Shown here: in pieces, positions 62,184 through 64,000 of the stretch | Position numbering within the stretch: position 1 is the first letter of the stretch | How the letters are laid out: the number at the start of each line of letters is the position of its first letter | Assembly (NCBI RefSeq): GCF_001593605.1 | Contig: NZ_CP012836.1 | Location: forward strand, 372,001-436,000 | DNA from: Algoriphagus sanaruensis | Lineage (GTDB): Bacteria > Bacteroidota > Bacteroidia > Cytophagales > Cyclobacteriaceae | Length of the DNA: 64,000 nucleotides | Reading direction: 5' to 3' | Made by a program: the position numbers and the translations under genes | The notes under the pieces: generated by a model | The model's database searches: none | Told to the model about the DNA's origin: nothing | The model's input: only the letters and a program-made list of their open reading frames with translations

Positions 62184-62525
62184 ATGGACATTACCGGAAA
62201 AATCATCAATCAACTTCAGGAAGTGAGTGGGAACTCAAAAAGCGGAAATTCTTGGAGAAAAAAAGAATATATTCTTGAAACTACCGGACAATACCCAAAA
62301 AAGGTATGTGTAGCTGTATGGGGGGATAAAATAGACCAATTTGCCCTTCAAATAGGAGAACAAGTGACTCTTGGAATCGACGTGGAAAGTAGGGAATATA
62401 ACGGTCGCTGGTATACCGAAGTCAAAGCCTACAAAGCGGATCGAAGTGGGGGCGCAGGAATGCCTCAGACTCCTGAAGTAGATACATTTTATTCCGAGAG
62501 TGAGGAAGACAAGCTTCCTTTCTAA
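62184..62525 (+). CDS. DUF3127-domain protein
   Basis: 113 residues. The DUF3127 domain (residues 1-90) shows MDITGKIINQLQEVSGNSKSG, WRKKEYILETTGQYPKKV and GRWYTEVKAYKADR. The family is typical of Bacteroidota and is predicted to have an OB-fold with similarity to single-stranded DNA-binding proteins; the tail here is acidic (YSESEEDKLPF), as in SSB proteins, where such tails recruit partners. A nucleic-acid role is inference. The 152-residue gene follows 32 bases downstream, possibly in one unit. Confidence 0.85.
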   Translation: MDITGKIINQLQEVSGNSKSGNSWRKKEYILETTGQYPKKVCVAVWGDKIDQFALQIGEQVTLGIDVESREYNGRWYTEVKAYKADRSGGAGMPQTPEVDTFYSESEEDKLPF

Positions 62526-62557
62526 ATTTATTCACACTTTTTCCTCTGAATTTTTCG

Positions 62558-63016
62558 ATGTGGGACGATTTTAACCAAGATCCAGATTGGGAGGATGAGA
62601 ATGAATTTGATCCAAAATCCATGAGAGATCGGATTTATTCTCATCCACTAATGAAAAAAGGCCACGAGTTGGTTGCACTTACTCATGCCATTGTGGGCAG
62701 TCTGGATGAAGCCCGAAGAGAGCTTTATGGTGGGATGATGATGCAAGATGCCACACTTATCTGCTCCAAATTTGCAAATGCTGAAGGGATAAGTGACTAT
62801 GTCCTGAAAATGGAAAATGCAACCATTATGAAGGTTCATGCCAGACACCTCCACTCCATGACTTACCAATTGGCCATGGAGGAAACCCACGCTGAAGAGC
62901 ACCTAAATCTACTTCGAGAGTTGATCGGCGAGTTTAAGGTCCTATTTATTGAATGGGTAAAAAGCTTCGATCCAAGTGATCGATATGATGATGGATGGGG
63001 CTTATTTGTAGATTAA
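62558..63016 (+). CDS. Conserved hypothetical protein, helical
   Basis: 152 residues, unrecognised. A very acidic Trp-rich start (MWDDFNQDPDWEDENEFDP) precedes a compact, His- and Met-rich helical region (e.g. KVHARHLHSMTYQLAMEET), and it ends in DRYDDGWGLFVD. No signal peptide and no membrane segment, so it is cytoplasmic. It lies after the DUF3127 gene and before the converging RNase G/E gene. I have no function to suggest; the His-rich helices could bind a metal, but the spacing fits no motif I know. Confidence 0.7.
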   Translation: MWDDFNQDPDWEDENEFDPKSMRDRIYSHPLMKKGHELVALTHAIVGSLDEARRELYGGMMMQDATLICSKFANAEGISDYVLKMENATIMKVHARHLHSMTYQLAMEETHAEEHLNLLRELIGEFKVLFIEWVKSFDPSDRYDDGWGLFVD

Positions 63017-63288
63017 TTTTTTGCCTTAGTCGGTTTTTCGACGTTTAAAAATTATTTATTCAGATGAATGACTTAATCTATCTCTATTTTTCATTTTTAG
63101 TTGCAGCTCTTTCTGAAAGTCAAATGAAATCCAATTTTTACAACTTAATGATTTGATCGCTGAAGCCCTTAATCTGGAAAGGATCCACTTACAAAAAATC
63201 TGAGAAATGGCTCTTTCTATTTCAAAATCGACGACGGGAAGTCCTTTTCACTTTCAATTAATGATGACTTTTCAAAAATCACTCCATA

Positions 63289-63320
63289 AAAAAAGCGGGG
63301 CTTACTCAGCCTCGCTTTTT
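63289..63320 (-). terminator. Terminator overlapping the 3' end of the RNase G/E gene
   Basis: A hairpin with arms AAAAAGCGGGGC and GCCTCGCTTTTT; one position is G-U in plus-strand RNA and A-C in minus-strand RNA. T runs follow on both strands. The RNase stop codon lies in the loop. Confidence 0.7.
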
Positions 63321-64000
63321 TGTTGTAGTTCGATCTCTTCGCCAGATTCATCTAGAAATCTGTATTCCGTTACCGGCAGAGAAGAATCTTTGATCAACCG
63401 TATCCATTTGAAATACTTTAAAAACCATTTCACTCTTCGACTAATAATTCCCTGAGTGAAATATGCGTGCAGGTAGGGATGCAGCCCAATGTTTATTTTT
63501 TCAACATTTTGGATTCTAGCCATGTGCTCCAAGTCCTGCTCAAGTTTATCCGCGACAAGGATTGAAGCTTGAATTTTTCCAGTTCCATTGCAAGCAGGGC
63601 AAGTCTCTTTAGTCACAATATTGACCTCAGGCCTTACTCTTTGCCGGGTGATTTGCATGAGTCCAAATTTACTCAGCGGCAAAACAGTATGCTTAGACCG
63701 GTCAGACTTCATCTCCTGCTGCATCGCTTCATAAATAGCCTTTTTATTTTCGGCTTTTTTCATGTCTATGAAGTCGACCACAATGATACCCCCCATGTCT
63801 CGGAGGCGGAGTTGTCTGGCAATTTCTTTAGCAGCGACCAGATTGGTTTTTAATGCTGTTGATTCTTGGTCACTTTCTTGATTGGACTTGTTACCACTAT
63901 TTACATCGATAACATGAAGAGCTTCAGTGTGCTCAATAATAACATAGCCACCTTGTGGAAGGCTAACTGTCTGTCCAAACAAGCTTTTGATTTGCTTTTC
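63302..64000 (-). CDS. rng: Ribonuclease G/E family protein, C-terminal part (5' end outside window)
   Basis: 233 residues are visible and the frame continues past base 64000, so the start is not in the window. Visible: the catalytic core with the metal-binding Asp in ALHVIDVNSG and the second in GGIIVVDFIDMK, and the zinc-link CPACNGTG that dimerises RNase E/G through paired Cys. There is no long E. coli RNase E-type scaffold C-terminus, so it is closer to RNase G. It cleaves AU-rich single-stranded RNA in rRNA maturation and mRNA decay. Symbol by similarity only. Confidence 0.88.
   Translation of the reverse strand, partial: EKQIKSLFGQTVSLPQGGYVIIEHTEALHVIDVNSGNKSNQESDQESTALKTNLVAAKEIARQLRLRDMGGIIVVDFIDMKKAENKKAIYEAMQQEMKSDRSKHTVLPLSKFGLMQITRQRVRPEVNIVTKETCPACNGTGKIQASILVADKLEQDLEHMARIQNVEKINIGLHPYLHAYFTQGIISRRVKWFLKYFKWIRLIKDSSLPVTEYRFLDESGEEIELQQKSEAE

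Overview
The window looks like chromosomal DNA of a marine or aquatic Bacteroidota, most likely Cytophagales of the Cyclobacteriaceae/Algoriphagus type (lineage is inference). The signs are many type IX secretion (T9SS) cargo proteins with C-terminal sorting domains, a PorP/SprF protein beside a giant adhesin with a gliding-motility-type C-terminus, a TonB-dependent receptor with a carboxypeptidase-regulatory N-domain, a DUF3127 protein, few Shine-Dalgarno sites, and promoters of the Bacteroidota form (TAnnTTTG at -7, TTTG near -33).

Layout. 1-8.5 kb: four tandem genes for paralogous T9SS-secreted surface proteins, the first cut by the window edge. 8.5-12.9 kb: a very large AsmA-like envelope protein on the minus strand. 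13.0-13.65 kb: two related tRNA-like RNA genes on the minus strand, each with its own terminator; they carry a complete tRNA core and an Asp-type anticodon loop but a ~55-nt insert where the variable arm should be. This is the most unusual feature of the window. 13.9-19.9 kb: housekeeping genes (RluD-type pseudouridine synthase, a PLP-dependent deaminase, an AlbA_2/Schlafen-type protein, uvrB, an Lnb/DUF4105 membrane protein). 19.9-25.5 kb: a fifth T9SS cargo, a GntP permease with a RidA protein, and an MltF-type lytic transglycosylase. 25.6-31.9 kb: a tripartite RND efflux operon led by an alpha/beta hydrolase. 32.1-40.7 kb: a TonB-dependent receptor, a YhhN protein, aspS, an M23 peptidase and rluF.

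40.8-58.1 kb: a three-gene minus-strand operon that reads giant adhesin (4663 residues), then PorP/SprF, then an OmpA-family protein with two OmpA domains. The adhesin contains 21 near-identical 68-residue repeats, three 121-residue repeats and six 107-residue repeats, and the 68-residue array contains a recent ~1.2 kb internal duplication. 58.6-64 kb: an aldehyde dehydrogenase, a lipoprotein esterase, an ECF sigma factor overlapping a small possible anti-sigma gene, a DUF3127 protein, a conserved hypothetical and the 3' end of an RNase G/E gene.

The dominant theme is surface display: five type-A T9SS cargos, one giant type-B cargo with its dedicated outer-membrane partner, and a large envelope-spanning AsmA-like protein. 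The possible novelty is the pair of tRNA-like RNAs.
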